A DNA stretch of 64,000 nucleotides from Rhodobium gokarnense. Its GTDB lineage: Bacteria > Pseudomonadota > Alphaproteobacteria > Rhizobiales > Rhodobiaceae. Both the position numbers and the translations under genes were made by a program. Shown here piece by piece: positions 41,845 through 50,897 of this stretch (its first letter is position 1; each line of letters starts with the position of its first letter). Where the stretch lies: the NCBI RefSeq assembly GCF_025961475.1, contig NZ_JAOQNS010000010.1:154743-218742 (forward strand), written 5' to 3'. Below the pieces are notes generated by a model. It ran no database searches, was not told the DNA's origin, and saw only the letters and a list, made by a program, of their open reading frames with translations.

Positions 41845-42969
41845 ATGCGCAGTCTGAAAAAGCGTCCGCGCGCGGACACCATCGCCAACCAGGAGCGCAA
41901 GGGGCGGAGCCGGCCGGGCCGGCACATCTATTTCGCCCTGCTGGTGGTCTTCAGCTTTGCCGTGGCGAACTATGTCTGGGGCGATCTGGTCATGCTGCGC
42001 GGCGGCGGGCTGGTGCTGCGCGACAAGACGGTGATCGCCGCCACCTTCGTTGCCCGCGTCGCAAAGGTGGACGTCAGCGAGGGGCAGACGGTCGGCGAGG
42101 GCGACACGCTGCTCAGGATCGAATCCACCGAAGTGCTGGAACGGCTCGCCGAATTGTCGATCCGCCAGGCCGAACTCGCCCAGCAGGCGGCGACCTTCCA
42201 GCTCCGCTCCGCGGTCGCCCGCCAGCTCCTGCCGCTGGCGGCACGGCGCGAGACGGAGACCAGCAAGGTGCTGGTGCGTTTCGACGACATGTCGGACCGC
42301 GGCCTCCTCACCTCGACGCGCTACGAGGAGGCGCTCAGGGCCAATTTCAACGCGCGCCAGGACCGGGTGAAGCTGGCGACGGAAACGGAAACCCTGGCGG
42401 CGCAGATATCGGCGCTGGAGGAGGCCAGGGCCGATGCCGCAAGGGCCGTTGCCGACCTCATGTCCCACTATGCCGGGGGCGTCATCCGGGCGCCGGCCGG
42501 CGGCACCGTCGGCGCGCGTGTTCCCTCCATCGGCAGCGTCTTTCGTGCCGGCGACCCGATCCTTTCGGTCTATTCCGGCGAGGCCTATGTGCTGACCTAC
42601 CTGCCGCGGCGCTACCTTTTGCCGATCGAGGCCGGCATGGAGGTCACGGTGTCGAGCGGACGCCACAGGAGCGACGGCGTCATCACCGACATCCTGCCGG
42701 TCTCCGACGCCCTGCCGCGGGAGTTCCAGAACACCTTCAAGCCGCGCGACCGCAACCAGCTCGCGCGCATCCGGCTCGCCGATCCGGGCGTCTTCCCGGT
42801 CTACGAAAAGGTCGAGATCCGGTGCAAATCCTACCTGCCGTGGCCGCTTTCGGAGCAAAAGGCCCGCCCGCCGCAGGACGAGACATGGACGGGCGCCGGG
42901 GACGGTGCGCCCGACACCGGCGCCGAGGCGGAGCGGCGCCACGCCGCGGCGATGGCCTCGCCGGAGTAG
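41845..42969 (+). CDS. HlyD-like periplasmic adaptor (membrane fusion) protein
   Basis: 374 aa from the ATG at 41845, 4 bp after the glycosyltransferase stop. It has an N-terminal cytoplasmic basic segment, one membrane helix (about 28-48), then a barrel-sandwich/lipoyl half (AATFVARVAKVDVSEGQTVGEGDTLLRIES), a long coiled-coil hairpin (about 92-215), the second half (IRAPAGGTVGARVPSIGSVFRAGDPILSVY) and a beta-barrel. Adaptors paired with GT2 enzymes occur in Alg44- and BgsB-type polysaccharide systems. It probably guides the polymer across the periplasm. No PilZ domain is present. Confidence 0.87.
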   Translation: MRSLKKRPRADTIANQERKGRSRPGRHIYFALLVVFSFAVANYVWGDLVMLRGGGLVLRDKTVIAATFVARVAKVDVSEGQTVGEGDTLLRIESTEVLERLAELSIRQAELAQQAATFQLRSAVARQLLPLAARRETETSKVLVRFDDMSDRGLLTSTRYEEALRANFNARQDRVKLATETETLAAQISALEEARADAARAVADLMSHYAGGVIRAPAGGTVGARVPSIGSVFRAGDPILSVYSGEAYVLTYLPRRYLLPIEAGMEVTVSSGRHRSDGVITDILPVSDALPREFQNTFKPRDRNQLARIRLADPGVFPVYEKVEIRCKSYLPWPLSEQKARPPQDETWTGAGDGAPDTGAEAERRHAAAMASPE

Positions 42970-43013
42970 CGTGTGCCGGTCGGTGCGCTACGCCTTTGCA
43001 ATGCGTGTGACAT

Positions 43014-43952
43014 TCATTTCTTGGCCTCACGTTCGGCTCGCGCCTGGACGGCGAGGAAATCGCGCAGGCGCGCACGCACTGCGTCGGCCTCGCCGGGTGC
43101 CCATTTGTAAAAGCCCTCGCCGGTCTTCATGCCGAGATGACCGTCCGCGACCCTGGAACGCAGATAGGGGTGGGGCCCGGGCGTTACGTCCAGCGCCGGC
43201 ATGATGGTCCGGTGGATCGCCTCGGTCAGGTCGAGGCCGACGAGGTCGGACTGTTCCATCGGACCGAGGACGGCAAGGCGCCGGCCGAAGCCGAGCTTGA
43301 CCACCTGATCGAGGGTCTCCGCATCGCAGACGCCGCCGGCGACGAGGGCGATCGCCTCGCGCTTCAGGGCGTGCTGCAGCCGGTTGCCGATGAAGCCGGG
43401 GACGTCCTTTTTCACGTGAACCGGGCTGCGGCCGGCCGCGCGCAGGATTCTTATGGTGCGCTCGACTGCCGCAAGGTTCTCCGGGCCGATCTGCACCACC
43501 TCCACCAGCGGGACGAGATGCGGCGGGTTCCAGAAATGGGTGCCGACGACCCGGTGCTTGCGGGTCACGCGCTCTGCTATGATGCCGATCGGGATCGACG
43601 AGGTGTTGGAGGCAAGGATGGCCTCGTCCGGCGCCGCGCGCTCCAATTCCGCAAAGAGGGCCTGCTTCAGCGCGATATTTTCGGCTGCCGCCTCGACGAT
43701 GAAATCGCAACCGGCGGCAGCTTCCGCAAGGCTCGGGGCGACCGTCACGCGGTCGGCGATCGTCCCGTCGGCGCCGAACATCGTCTCGATGGCGGCGAGC
43801 CGGGCCGGCAGGCTCTCAAGCGCGTCTGTCGACCGGTCGTGGACGCGGACGGTGTGGCCCGCCTCGGCGAGGACCCAGGCAATGCCGTGGCCCATCTGGC
43901 CGGCACCTATTACCGCCGTCGTCAGATTTCCCACCCCCTGCTTGCCCGGCAT
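43014..43952 (-). CDS. 3-hydroxyacyl-CoA dehydrogenase (3HCDH family)
   Basis: 312 aa. N-terminal NAD site TTAVIGAGQMGHGIAWVLAEAGHTVRVHDR, then AILASNTSSIPIG and the catalytic His in VVGTHFWNPPHLVPLVEVV; C-terminal helical domain with DVPGFIGNRLQHALKREAIALV. It oxidises 3-hydroxyacyl-CoA or a related 3-hydroxy acid. FWNPPHLVPLVEVV is closer to stand-alone dehydrogenases of the lambda-crystallin/hydroxybutyryl type than to FadB. It is isolated, converging on the adaptor gene. Confidence 0.9.
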   Translation of the reverse strand: MPGKQGVGNLTTAVIGAGQMGHGIAWVLAEAGHTVRVHDRSTDALESLPARLAAIETMFGADGTIADRVTVAPSLAEAAAGCDFIVEAAAENIALKQALFAELERAAPDEAILASNTSSIPIGIIAERVTRKHRVVGTHFWNPPHLVPLVEVVQIGPENLAAVERTIRILRAAGRSPVHVKKDVPGFIGNRLQHALKREAIALVAGGVCDAETLDQVVKLGFGRRLAVLGPMEQSDLVGLDLTEAIHRTIMPALDVTPGPHPYLRSRVADGHLGMKTGEGFYKWAPGEADAVRARLRDFLAVQARAEREAKK

Positions 43953-44311
43953 CCGCGCGTCCTCCCGTTCGCTTTTGAGAAAGTTGAGCCGGCCGCGCGG
44001 GGAAATGGAAGGCCGGTTGCGAAGAAAAATGCCCGCATCTTTATGGGTGTGTGGCGGCTTTCGGCGGTTTCCTGCGGGCCGGAGGGGCGTCGAGGGGTGC
44101 GGCCGCGTCGCCCGCCCGACGCAATAGCTGTTGCTTTTCGACGCAAACTGTGGTCATTGGCGGCAACGCTGCCGCGCGTAGACGACCAAAGGGTTGAACG
44201 CGGGGGCGTGCTTCTGAGCAGCCGTCGTAGAAGATCGTTGCCATGAAAAGGTGCCGCAAGGCACGAAAGCCAGCGACTGAACTACGCAAGTCCGCTCATA
44301 GAAACTAGATC
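43953..44311. other. Intergenic leader upstream of the DEAD-box helicase gene
   Basis: About 360 bp between divergent genes. It contains short hairpins such as GGTGCCGCAAGGCACG near 44251. Long leaders are common for cold-inducible DEAD-box helicase genes. No RNA gene, terminator or operator could be assigned. Confidence 0.4.
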
Positions 44312-45748
44312 GTGCCGCGTGACGGGCATATCACCCTTGGTCCGCAGGACGATGAACGAAAGACTTCCTTTTTGACGACCTTTTCCGATCTCGGCCTCGC
44401 CGAGCCTTTCCTTCGTGCCGTCGAGGCCGAGGGTTATACCGATCCGACCCCCATCCAGTCGAAAGTCATTCCCGAAATTCTCAACGGCCGCGACGTTCTG
44501 GGCATCGCCCAGACCGGCACCGGCAAGACCGCCAGCTTCGTGCTGCCGCTTTTGCACGCGATCGCAGGCGACAAGCGCCGCGCCGACAAGAAGACCTGCC
44601 GCGCGCTGGTGCTGGTTCCGACCCGCGAACTGGCCGCCCAGGTGGCCGACAGCGTGCGCACCTACGGGCGCTTTGCCCGGGTCACCTCCACGGTCATCGT
44701 TGGCGGCGTCAAGCCGGGCCCGCAGGTCCGCGCGCTTGCCAATGGCGTCGACATCGTGATCGCGACGCCGGGCCGGCTTGAGGATCATCTCGGCGGCCGC
44801 GCCATCCGGCTCGACGGCACCGAGGCCGTTGTCCTCGACGAGGCCGACCAGATGCTCGACCTCGGCTTCCTGCCGGCCGTGCGCCGCATCCTCGGCAAGC
44901 TGCCGCGGGAGCGCCAGACGGTGCTCCTGTCGGCGACCATGCCGAAGCAGATCCGCGGCCTTGCCAGCGACTTCCTCAACCGTCCGGCGGAGATCTCCGT
45001 TGCCCCGACGGCCAGGCCGATCGAGCGCATCGACCAGTCGGTGATGCATATGGACAAGGCGGCCAAGCGCACGGCGCTGGTCGACATCCTCGCCGGTGCC
45101 GATGTGGAGCGGGCGATCGTCTTCACCCGCACCAAGCGCGGTGCCGACCGGGTCAGCAAGCATCTGCTCGATGCCGGCCTTTCGGCCGCCGCGATCCACG
45201 GCGACAAGAGCCAGGGCCAGCGCCAGCAGGCGCTCGCCGCGTTCCGCAATGACCGGGTGCGCATCCTCGTCGCGACCGACATCGCGGCCCGCGGCATCGA
45301 CATCGACGATGTCTCCCATGTCATCAATTTCGAGCTGCCGAACGTGCCGGAGGCCTATGTGCACCGGATCGGACGTACGGCCCGCGCCGGCAAGAGCGGC
45401 ATCGCTGTGTCGCTGTGCGATCCGGACGAGCGCGGCCTCCTGCGCGACATCGAGCGCCTGATCGGGCGCGCGATCGGCTCGGAGGGCGACGCACTGCCGA
45501 CGGAGCGCCACAGCCGCAGGCCGAAGCGCCGGGCCGAGGCCCGGTCCGTGGAGGAGCGGTCCGGCGACAAGCCGCCGCGCCGGCGCAGGCGTTCCCGCAA
45601 CGGCAAATCATCGGCCAAGGGCGAGGCGCCGCAGTCGCGTCGCTTCGGCAAGGCCGGTCCGGAAGCCGCCGGCGACGGGCTGTCCCGCATGCTCGGCAAT
45701 ATCGGTTCGCGGTCGGATGCAGGTGCATCCGCGTCCACGAATACCTGA
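44312..45748 (+). CDS. DEAD-box ATP-dependent RNA helicase (RhlE-like)
   Basis: 478 aa with GTG at 44312. A TTG at 44372 would start at the family-typical '[21 protein letters not shown]' and may be the true start. Motifs: Q-motif [13 protein letters not shown], Ia [14 protein letters not shown] ([10 protein letters not shown]), [16 protein letters not shown] and [12 protein letters not shown]. The C-terminal about 90 residues are basic and disordered ([11 protein letters not shown]...[12 protein letters not shown]), as in RhlE-type helicases that remodel ribosomal or structured RNA. The cold-shock gene follows by 146 bp, consistent with a cold-response role. Confidence 0.93.
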   Translation: MPRDGHITLGPQDDERKTSFLTTFSDLGLAEPFLRAVEAEGYTDPTPIQSKVIPEILNGRDVLGIAQTGTGKTASFVLPLLHAIAGDKRRADKKTCRALVLVPTRELAAQVADSVRTYGRFARVTSTVIVGGVKPGPQVRALANGVDIVIATPGRLEDHLGGRAIRLDGTEAVVLDEADQMLDLGFLPAVRRILGKLPRERQTVLLSATMPKQIRGLASDFLNRPAEISVAPTARPIERIDQSVMHMDKAAKRTALVDILAGADVERAIVFTRTKRGADRVSKHLLDAGLSAAAIHGDKSQGQRQQALAAFRNDRVRILVATDIAARGIDIDDVSHVINFELPNVPEAYVHRIGRTARAGKSGIAVSLCDPDERGLLRDIERLIGRAIGSEGDALPTERHSRRPKRRAEARSVEERSGDKPPRRRRRSRNGKSSAKGEAPQSRRFGKAGPEAAGDGLSRMLGNIGSRSDAGASASTNT

Positions 45749-45894
45749 CAACATGCGGTGTGGCGTCCGGCTCCGGCCGCCGCACCCGACCCAATCGGAT
45801 GGGGCGCGCCGGCAAACGGCGGTTTGTCGACGGGCCCGCATCCGAACCACAAAAAACCAGCATCCCCTGTCACGTCTTAAGAGGAGATTTCGAA

Positions 45895-46104
45895 ATGCAG
45901 ACGGGTTCGGTCAAATGGTTCAACGCCACCAAGGGTTACGGTTTCATCCAGCCGGATGATGGCGGCAACGACGTCTTCGTGCATATCAGCGCGGTGGAGC
46001 GTGCCGGCATGTCGACCCTCAACGAGGGTCAGAAGATCGGCTACGAGATCGAGGTCGACCAGCGCCGCGGCAAGTCCTCGGCCGTCAACCTTCAGGCTCA
46101 GTAA
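45895..46104 (+). CDS. Cold-shock protein (CspA family)
   Basis: 69 aa OB-fold RNA chaperone. RNP1 KGYGFI and RNP2 VFVHIS are intact ([34 protein letters not shown]). Strong ribosome-binding site AAGAGGAGA at 45879-45887. The 146-bp upstream region may be a structured 5' leader as in other csp genes. A 12-bp hairpin follows at 46166. Confidence 0.96.
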   Translation: MQTGSVKWFNATKGYGFIQPDDGGNDVFVHISAVERAGMSTLNEGQKIGYEIEVDQRRGKSSAVNLQAQ

Positions 46105-46165
46105 GCAGGCGTTCAGGCGCCACGCAGGCTTACGGCGCATCAGCGCCGGCGCGCATTTGCGCTTG

Positions 46166-46193
46166 CCAAGTCCCGACGGGTGTCGGGACTTGG
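46166..46193 (+). terminator. Hairpin after the cold-shock gene
   Basis: A perfect 12-bp inverted repeat CCAAGTCCCGAC/GTCGGGACTTGG (46166-46177 and 46182-46193) with loop GGGT, 61 bp after the csp stop. There is no T-run, so it may act as an RNA 3'-end stabiliser or weak terminator. Confidence 0.65.
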
Positions 46194-46231
46194 GATAAGT
46201 CTCAGTCGGGCTCGCCCGGCGTCACGATTTC

Positions 46232-46263
46232 GAAACGGCGGGGCGGCAACGCTCCGCCGTTTC
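46232..46263. terminator. Hairpin between convergent csp and ABM-domain genes
   Basis: Inverted repeat GAAACGGCGG/CCGCCGTTTC (46232-46241 and 46254-46263) with a 12-nt loop; on the plus strand ACATTTTTGG follows. It lies 18 bp beyond the stop of the minus-strand gene and downstream of the csp hairpin, so it probably terminates both. Confidence 0.6.
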
Positions 46264-46281
46264 ACATTTTTGGCCCGGTCG

Positions 46282-46845
46282 TTACTTTGCCGGCTTGAAG
46301 AGCCAGCCCTTCAGGAGGGCCGTCACCCGCGGCATGACCACATAGGTCATCAAAAGCACCTGCAGGACGACGATGACCAGCACCCGCAGCCAGAACGGGC
46401 CGCCGGCGAGCCAGGCGCCGACCGTGAGCTGCAGCGGATAGACCAGCACGAAGACGACAGCGATCAGCACCAGCGCCATCTTCCATTGCGGCGCCTTGGC
46501 GGCGGCCGGCACGGCGGGCAGGTCGAACCAGAATTCCAGCCCCGTCACCTTTTTCATCGTCGTCTCGCCGGCCGTGACGTCGGCGAGCTTCTCCAGCCAA
46601 TGGGCGCGCTCTTCCGACTCTTCCCAGGCGCGGCCATGCTCGTAGGTGTCGAAGCGGTAGATCAGCACGTATTCGTGGTTGGTCCGGGCAGAAGGTCGCA
46701 GGACATTGAGGCCCATGTGGCCGGGAAAGGACGAGGCGGCCGCGGAGATGCCCTTGATCCACTCCTCATAGGCGGCCTCCCTTCCGGGCAGGACCTTGCG
46801 CGCGACGCTGACGGTGACGGGCTCTTGCGGTTCGGGGTCGCTCAT
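46282..46845 (-). CDS. ABM-domain membrane protein
   Basis: 187 aa from the ATG at 46845 (MSDPEPQEPVTVSVARKV). N-terminal antibiotic-biosynthesis-monooxygenase-like ferredoxin fold (about 10-100: VTVSVARKVLPGREAAYEEWIKGISAAASSFPGHMGLNVLRP, RFDTYEHGRAWEESEERAHWLEKL). Two C-terminal membrane helices follow (about 125-147 and 155-178). Homologues are common in proteobacteria without a proven function. The intergenic region to the GntR gene holds the AAAATATCGT motif, so it may be co-regulated. Confidence 0.82.
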   Translation of the reverse strand: MSDPEPQEPVTVSVARKVLPGREAAYEEWIKGISAAASSFPGHMGLNVLRPSARTNHEYVLIYRFDTYEHGRAWEESEERAHWLEKLADVTAGETTMKKVTGLEFWFDLPAVPAAAKAPQWKMALVLIAVVFVLVYPLQLTVGAWLAGGPFWLRVLVIVVLQVLLMTYVVMPRVTALLKGWLFKPAK

Positions 46846-46955
46846 GAGCCTTCCTTTTCTCTCAGAATTCTGGCGTTCCGGGCGGTTTCGACACCGCCGT
46901 CCGACGCGCTGCGGCCGAACGCGCGGTCCGGCTTTTGACGACGGACCCGATAGCA

Positions 46956-46965
46956 CAAAATATCG
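46956..46965 (+). promoter_or_regulatory. AAAATATCGT motif in the ABM/GntR divergent region
   Basis: This 10-mer occurs here in the AT-rich gap between the ABM-domain gene and the GntR gene, and twice more upstream of the catechol meta-cleavage operon (56017 and 56036). It is a candidate operator of the GntR protein encoded at 47100. Confidence 0.45.
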
Positions 46966-47099
46966 TTTTTATCAAAGAATAACGTGAATATACACTTCAT
47001 TTAAACGTTTCTAGAATATATGAGAATCGTTGCGGATTGCGTTTTTCTGGGTCATATTACCAATCCCGAACGCTTCCTGTCGCTGGTTGAAATCGTCCC

Positions 47100-47828
47100 A
47101 TGCCCATTGCCGAACCGCCGCTCTACGACCTTGCCACCGCCGCCAAGAACGGTGGTGCGAAGACCATGATCGAAGCCGTCTTCTCACGGCTGCGCGAAGA
47201 TATCCTGAGCGGGCGGCACCAGCCCGGCGAGCGGCTCCGGGTGGAACAGCTCCGCAAGGAATTCGGCGTCGGCGCCAGCACGATCCGCGAGGCGCTGTCG
47301 CGGCTGATGTCGGAATCGCTGGTGACCACCGAGGGCCAGCGCGGCTTTCGGGTCTCCGCCGTCTCGCTGCAGGACTTCCGGGACATTGCCGAGATGCGCA
47401 AGATCCTGGAGACGATCGCGCTTCGAAGCTCGATCGAGCATGGCGACGACGACTGGGAGGCGGGCATCGTCGCCGCCTATCACCGGCTCTCCAAGGTCGA
47501 GGAGCGGCTGGCCGACAAGCCCGACGAGGTGGCCTCGGAATGGGGCGACCTCAACCAGGCCTTCCACGACGCGCTGATTTCGGCCTGTGGCAATCGCTGG
47601 CTCCTCAATTTCCGCAAGATCCTGCACGACCAGTCGAACCGCTATCTGCGCCTGTCGCTGGCCGACACCACGGCGCCGCGCAACGTCCACGCCGAGCACG
47701 AGGCGATCTTCAAGGCGGTGATGGCCCGCAAGCCCGACGAGGCCTCCGAACTGGTCGGCACCCATATCGACCGCACCGTCGGCGTCATCGCAAAGCAGTT
47801 CGAGGGCAAGCCCGAGGCGGCGGAGTAG
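47100..47828 (+). CDS. GntR-family transcriptional regulator (FCD subfamily)
   Basis: 242 aa. Winged HTH (about 22-90: IEAVFSRLREDILSGRHQPGERLRVEQLRKEFGVGASTIREALSRLMSESLVTTEGQRGFRV), then an all-helical FCD ligand domain with metal-binding-type residues (RKILETIALRSSIEHG, NQAFHDAL, HAEHEAIFKAV). It is convergent with the meta-cleavage operon (separated by repeats) and the nearest regulator to it. Shared AAAATATCGT sites suggest it controls that operon and itself. Confidence 0.9.
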   Translation: MPIAEPPLYDLATAAKNGGAKTMIEAVFSRLREDILSGRHQPGERLRVEQLRKEFGVGASTIREALSRLMSESLVTTEGQRGFRVSAVSLQDFRDIAEMRKILETIALRSSIEHGDDDWEAGIVAAYHRLSKVEERLADKPDEVASEWGDLNQAFHDALISACGNRWLLNFRKILHDQSNRYLRLSLADTTAPRNVHAEHEAIFKAVMARKPDEASELVGTHIDRTVGVIAKQFEGKPEAAE

Positions 47829-47881
47829 GGGGCTTCCCTGCTGCGCCGACTGATGGCAGCTCCCGCAGACCACACACTCGG

Positions 47882-47941
47882 CCGTCACTCCGGCCCCCGA
47901 GCCGGGGCCTAATGCCCCTATCCACCCGGTATGCCGTTGAA
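47882..47941 (+). repeat. Palindromic repeat family B, truncated copy
   Basis: Contains CCGTCACTCCGGCC, CCGAGCCGGGGCCTAATG and CCCGGTATGCCG, matching the left part of the copies at 48195 and 63591. The right half is missing. Confidence 0.75.
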
Positions 47942-48080
47942 GGACTCGTTTCGGCGTTTGCGCGGGGGGAGGCGGAAGGGCTGGATTGCCGCGTCGGCCT
48001 TCCCAGACTCGCGTCACGCGCCGCGCCCCGTCCTTCGGACCCTCGCAATGGCGTTGAAATTTAATGAGAAATTCAATCCA

Positions 48081-48111
48081 CCGTCATTGCGAGCGCAGCG
48101 AAGCAATCCAG
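48081..48111 (+). repeat. Palindromic repeat family C
   Basis: 31 bp starting CCGTCATTGCGAGCGCAGCG and ending GCAATCCAG. A perfect inverted copy is at 63824-63854. The ends ATTGC/GCAAT can pair. It is a typical short mobile or REP-like intergenic element. Confidence 0.82.
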
Positions 48112-48194
48112 CGCGGCTTGTCGGCTCTGACTGAGGTTGTTGTTGGAGCGCCATCACCCGCTGAGCGAACCGCTCCCGCAAGCCAAACCCTCTG

Positions 48195-48367
48195 CCGTCA
48201 CCCCGGCCCCCGAGCCGGGGCCTAATGTCCGTCTCCATGCGGTATGTCGTGTGTGATCGGAACGCTTGGGGTGCGCGGGGCGACGTCACGGAACCACCGA
48301 CAGGGCATACAGTGCCGAGGCGGGCAATGGGTCCCGGGTCTCCGCTTCGCTTCGCCCGGGATGACGG
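48195..48367 (+). repeat. Palindromic repeat family B, full composite copy
   Basis: About 173 bp. Left hairpin CCCCGGCCCCCGAGCCGGGG, a middle segment with CGGTATGTCG, and right hairpin GTCCCGGG...CCCGGGAT ending GATGACGG. The copy at 63591-63760 has the same order and ends. These repeats account for most of the gene-free 47829-48444 region. Confidence 0.78.
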
Positions 48368-48444
48368 GAGAGGGTGGGGTGACCGGGTTGACCTGTCGGC
48401 GACGCCGATGGCGCAGCGGGCGGTAGCGAACGGGCGCGTTACCC

Positions 48445-49038
48445 TCAAATCTTCCGCAACCGCTCCTCGCGCAGATGATCGCGAAGGAAATCCAGCCGGT
48501 CGTTGCCCCAGAAGATGGCGTCGCCGGTGATGAAGGTCGGGACGCCGAAGACGCCGCGTTCCCTGGCTTCCACGGCGTTTTCGTCGAGGACCGCGAGGTT
48601 GTCCGGGTCCTCGCTGGCGGCGATGACGGCCTCGGGGTCCATGCCGATGCGCCGGGCGACTTCACGCAGCACGTCGGGATCACCGATGTCCTGGCCTTCC
48701 GCCCATTCGATCCGCATCGTCTCGACGACGTGGTCGCGCAGCCGGCCCTCCTTCTCGGCGTAGAGGCTGGCGGCTCCGGCCCTGGTCGGGTCGGTGGTGA
48801 TCGGCGGCGGGGTGTAGGGGATGCCGAGTTTCTTCGCCCAGCGGCCGACGTCCTGGCGCACCAGGGGGATCTTGACCTTGGCGCGGTCGGGATCGGACCG
48901 GCCGTTCCAGCCGCCGAGGGGCTTCCAGACCAAATTGACCCGGTAATCCTCGAAAATGTCCCAGACCGACTTGGTCACCAGGTAGCAGTAGGGGCTGCGG
49001 AAATTGAAGAAGAACAGGAGATCCGCCGGGTCGCTCAT
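48445..49038 (-). CDS. 2-hydroxychromene-2-carboxylate isomerase-like (NahD/DsbA-fold) protein
   Basis: 197 aa thioredoxin-fold enzyme of the HCCA isomerase/kappa-GST family. Features: LLFFFNFRSPYCYL at the glutathione-binding start (SPY with Ser), KPLGGWNG, and GVFGVPTFITGDAIFWGNDRLDFLRDHL at the C-terminus. NahD acts in naphthalene degradation, isomerising 2-hydroxychromene-2-carboxylate with glutathione. It is the last gene of the meta-cleavage operon, 24 bp after dmpH. The substrate here is unproven; no naphthalene dioxygenase genes are in the window. Confidence 0.82.
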   Translation of the reverse strand: MSDPADLLFFFNFRSPYCYLVTKSVWDIFEDYRVNLVWKPLGGWNGRSDPDRAKVKIPLVRQDVGRWAKKLGIPYTPPPITTDPTRAGAASLYAEKEGRLRDHVVETMRIEWAEGQDIGDPDVLREVARRIGMDPEAVIAASEDPDNLAVLDENAVEARERGVFGVPTFITGDAIFWGNDRLDFLRDHLREERLRKI

Positions 49039-49062
49039 CGGGCTGGGCTTTCGTTTCGATTG

Positions 49063-49830
49063 TCAGTCGGCGACGCGGAATTCGACGTCGCCGAGGTTCT
49101 GGAATTCGCAGGAGACGTGGACGCCGGGGGCAAGGTGGGCGGCCGCGGTGGCGCCGCCGGCGAGCACGATGTAGCCGGGCTCCAGTCGTTCGCTGGAGCG
49201 CGCGACCATGCGGGCGGCGGCAACCAGCGAGCGGATCGGGTTGCCGAGGATCGCGGCCGTGGAACCGATCTCGACCGGCCTTCCGTCGAACTTCATGATG
49301 ATGCCGAGATTGGCGACGTCCGTTTCCGGCGCGTGCCAGCCGCCGACGACGAAGCCGGAGGAGGACGAGTTGTCGGCAACGACGTCGCCGAGGGCGAACT
49401 TGAAATTCTCGTAGCGGCTGTCGATGATCTCCAGCGCCGGGGCGACGGCTTCCACGGCGGCAAGCGCCTCCATCGGGCTGACGTCACCTGACAGCGGCTT
49501 CTTCATCAGATAGGCGATCTCCGGTTCCACGCGCGGATGGACGTAGCCGCCCATATCGAGGACGCCGCCTTCCTCCACGCGCATGGCGTCGGTGAGCCGG
49601 CCCCAGATCACCTCCGAGACGCCGACCTGCTCCATCTTGACCCGGCTGGTCAGCCCCATCTTGAAGCCGACCCGGCGCTCGCCGCGCTGGATCCGGCGCG
49701 AGACCGACATCGCCTGGACGGCATAGGCCTCGTCGAGGGTCATCTCGTCGTCGCCGACGAATTGCGGGATCGCCTTGGCGGTGCGGGCCGCCTCGTCGAC
49801 GATCTCGGCGAAGTTGGCAAGGTTCTTCAT
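49063..49830 (-). CDS. dmpH: 4-oxalocrotonate decarboxylase (2-oxo-3-hexenedioate decarboxylase)
   Basis: 255 aa FAH-like hydratase/decarboxylase fold. RRVGFKMGLTSRVKMEQVGVSEVIWGRL marks the decarboxylase branch, distinct from the hydratase at 51848 ([17 protein letters not shown]). Metal ligands are likely the Glu residues in PRVEPEIAYLM and ALEIIDSRY. It turns 2-oxo-3-hexenedioate into 2-oxopent-4-enoate in catechol meta-cleavage, typically in complex with the hydratase. Located downstream of dmpG, as in dmp and xyl operons. Confidence 0.9.
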   Translation of the reverse strand: MKNLANFAEIVDEAARTAKAIPQFVGDDEMTLDEAYAVQAMSVSRRIQRGERRVGFKMGLTSRVKMEQVGVSEVIWGRLTDAMRVEEGGVLDMGGYVHPRVEPEIAYLMKKPLSGDVSPMEALAAVEAVAPALEIIDSRYENFKFALGDVVADNSSSSGFVVGGWHAPETDVANLGIIMKFDGRPVEIGSTAAILGNPIRSLVAAARMVARSSERLEPGYIVLAGGATAAAHLAPGVHVSCEFQNLGDVEFRVAD

Positions 49831-49858
49831 TTCGGTCCTTCGTTTCGTTCTTGTGCGC

Positions 49859-50884
49859 CTATTCGGCGGCGTGCTGGCGCGCCTTGACGAGGTCGAGGGC
49901 GACGTCGACGATCATGTCCTCCTGGCCGCCGACCATGCCGCGCCGGCCGAGTTCCACGAGGATGTCGCGGGTGTCGATGTTGTAGAGTTCCGAGGCGTTC
50001 TCCGCGTGGCGCAGGAAGCTGGAATAGACGCCGGCATAGCCGAGGCTGAGGCTTTCCCGGTCGACGCGGACCGGGCGTTCCTGCAGCGGGCGGACGAGGT
50101 CGTCGGCGGCATCCATCAGGCCGAAGAGGTCGCAGCCGTGCTCATAGCCGGCCCGGTCCATGACCGCGATCAGCACCTCAAGCGGCGCGTTGCCGGCGCC
50201 GGCGCCGAGGCCGGTGAGCGAGGCATCGACGCGATTGGCGCCTTCCTCGATGGCGGCGATGGAGTTGGCAACGCCGAGCGAGAGATTGTGGTGGCAGTGG
50301 ATGCCGAGTTCCGTCTCCGGCTTGATGGCATCGCGCACGGCGCGGATCCGGGCGCGCACGTCGTCGGGCAGCATGTAGCCGGCGCTATCGGTGACGTAGA
50401 TTGTGGTCGCGCCGTAGCCCTCCATCAGCTTTGCCTGTTCGGCAAGGCCCTCCGGCGAGCTCATATGCGCCATCATCAGAAAGCCGATGGTGTCGTAGCC
50501 GAGTTCGCGGGCGATCGGGATGTGCTGCTGGGAGACGTCGGCCTCTGTGCAGTGGGTGGCGATGCGGCAGGAGCGGGCACCGGCCTCATAGGCGGCCTTC
50601 AGGTGCTCGCGGGTGCCGATGCCGGGCAGGGACAGCACCGTGACGACGGCGGTGTCGACGGCATCGGCAACGGCGGCGATCCACTCGAAATCGGTGTGGG
50701 CGCCGAGGCCGTAGTTGAAGCTCTCGCCGGCGAGGCCGTCGCCATGGGTGATTTCGATGGCAGCCACATTGGCCTGATCGAGCGCCTTGGCGATGCGGAT
50801 GACGTCGGGAAGCTGGAACTGGTGACGGATGGAATGCATGCCGTCGCGGAGCGTCACGTCCTGGATGTAGATCTTATCGGTCAT
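49859..50884 (-). CDS. dmpG: 4-hydroxy-2-oxovalerate aldolase
   Basis: 341 aa DRE-TIM aldolase: [15 protein letters not shown] (catalytic Arg/Asp), [46 protein letters not shown] (metal His pair) and [20 protein letters not shown]. It splits 4-hydroxy-2-oxovalerate to pyruvate and acetaldehyde, channelled to DmpF encoded 13 bp upstream. Standard length and order. Confidence 0.96.
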   Translation of the reverse strand: MTDKIYIQDVTLRDGMHSIRHQFQLPDVIRIAKALDQANVAAIEITHGDGLAGESFNYGLGAHTDFEWIAAVADAVDTAVVTVLSLPGIGTREHLKAAYEAGARSCRIATHCTEADVSQQHIPIARELGYDTIGFLMMAHMSSPEGLAEQAKLMEGYGATTIYVTDSAGYMLPDDVRARIRAVRDAIKPETELGIHCHHNLSLGVANSIAAIEEGANRVDASLTGLGAGAGNAPLEVLIAVMDRAGYEHGCDLFGLMDAADDLVRPLQERPVRVDRESLSLGYAGVYSSFLRHAENASELYNIDTRDILVELGRRGMVGGQEDMIVDVALDLVKARQHAAE

Positions 50885-50897
50885 CTTTCTCGCTCCC

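Noticed and set aside
46166..46193. Small RNA gene
   Set aside because: Only a single hairpin beyond the csp stop; fits a 3'-end structure better than an independent RNA.
47829..48444. CRISPR-like array
   Set aside because: The repeats are few, differ in length and are palindromic elements with unequal spacing; no cas genes.
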